Assembly (NCBI GenBank): GCA_035516255.1
Contig: DATJAL010000005.1
Location: 60,020 to 124,019 of the forward strand
Length of the DNA: 64,000 bases
Source of the DNA: Chitinivibrionales bacterium
GTDB lineage: Bacteria > Fibrobacterota > Chitinivibrionia > Chitinivibrionales > FEN-1185
Direction of reading: 5' to 3'
Shown: positions 63,283 through 64,000 of the stretch, in pieces
Numbering within the stretch: the first letter of the stretch is position 1
How the letters are laid out: each line of letters begins with the position of its first letter
Position numbers and translations under genes: made by a program
The notes under the pieces: generated by a model
Database searches by the model: none
What the model saw: only the letters and a program-made list of their open reading frames with translations
Told to the model about the DNA's origin: nothing

Positions 63283-63297
63283 AAAAGGCGGTGAAAA

Positions 63298-63588
63298 ATG
63301 ATGGTTTTAGTAACCTATGATGTCAATACGGAAACTTCGGAAGGACGAAAACGTCTTCGTGACGTTGCGAAAAAATGTGAAGACTTTGGGCAAAGGGTAC
63401 AAAATTCCGTATTTGAATGTTTAATCGATTCCGCTAAGTGGGCAGTTTTTAAACAGGCATTAGTTGACATAGTAGATTTAAAAACTGACAGCTTACGGTT
63501 CTATTTTCTCGGCGCTAATTGGAAACGCAGGGTCGAGCATGTTGGAGCAAAGCAAACCTACGATCCGGAAGGATTTTTGATAGTGTAA
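63298..63588 (+). CDS. cas2: CRISPR-associated Cas2
   Basis: 96 residues. MMVLVTYDVNTETSEGRKRLRDVAKKCEDFGQRVQNSVFECLID is the full Cas2 signature (Asp in TYDV). The C-terminal beta hairpin DSLRFYFLGANWKRRVEHVG follows. Structural bridge of the Cas1-Cas2 integrase. GGCGG precedes the ATG. Last gene of the operon. Confidence 0.96.
   Translation: MMVLVTYDVNTETSEGRKRLRDVAKKCEDFGQRVQNSVFECLIDSAKWAVFKQALVDIVDLKTDSLRFYFLGANWKRRVEHVGAKQTYDPEGFLIV

Positions 63589-64000
<412 letters not shown>

Overview
The window looks like a free-living Gram-negative bacterium of the FCB group. The best guess, by inference only, is the Fibrobacterota/Chitinispirillia area. Support: a TonB-dependent receptor, many Sec-exported proteins with short C-terminal sorting-like beta domains, glycogen and sugar metabolism, and Fibrobacter-like secreted glycosidases. 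No rRNA gene is present to fix the taxonomy. Two compositional zones are obvious: about 1-42 kb is GC-rich, compact and housekeeping-like, while 42-64 kb is AT-rich and mosaic.

1-42 kb (core): a UvrD-type helicase running off the left edge, an L-2-hydroxyglutarate-oxidase-like flavoprotein, 4-alpha-glucanotransferase, pyruvate kinase and glycogen synthase (glycogen/sugar flux). A diguanylate cyclase and an HD-GYP protein lie on either side of murB. Next come aspS, a minus-strand run of receiver / SGNH hydrolase / TatD / TcdA genes, a ThiF-like enzyme and a zinc alcohol dehydrogenase. A plus-strand run holds a GPH sugar symporter, a hexapeptide acyltransferase and an MBL hydrolase. A secreted block follows: TonB receptor, phosphoesterase, a Cys-rich exported protein and a GH2 enzyme. 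Several families of dispersed palindromic repeats occupy the gaps.

42.2-49.0 kb (integron): a chain of minus-strand genes separated by long (about 95-140 bp) imperfect palindromes with integron core sites (GCCTAAC ... GTTAGGC), read here as attC sites. The array starts at a GTTAGGC junction at 48811-48817. A divergent, well-translated but prematurely stopped tyrosine-recombinase N-terminus lies just beyond it (48915), which is the layout of an integron whose integrase has decayed. An IS481-family element sits inside one attC with a perfect 7-bp target duplication. Cassettes encode a HEPN-type protein with a co-translated partner, three membrane/coiled-coil proteins and other unknowns.

50.1-64 kb (integrative element and CRISPR): a 45-nt 3' fragment of tRNA-Asp followed by its terminator marks an attachment site, next to a tyrosine integrase and an excisionase-like HTH gene. 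To the right lie unknown genes, a solitary attC cassette carrying a putative PD-(D/E)XK nuclease, and a complete type I-C cas operon (cas3-cas5-cas8c-cas7-cas4-cas1-cas2). The CRISPR array visible is minimal (two repeats, one spacer) and abuts an in-frame fragment of a probable DXD-type glycosyltransferase at the right edge. The second attachment site is not in the window, so whether the CRISPR system is cargo of the tRNA-Asp element is inference.
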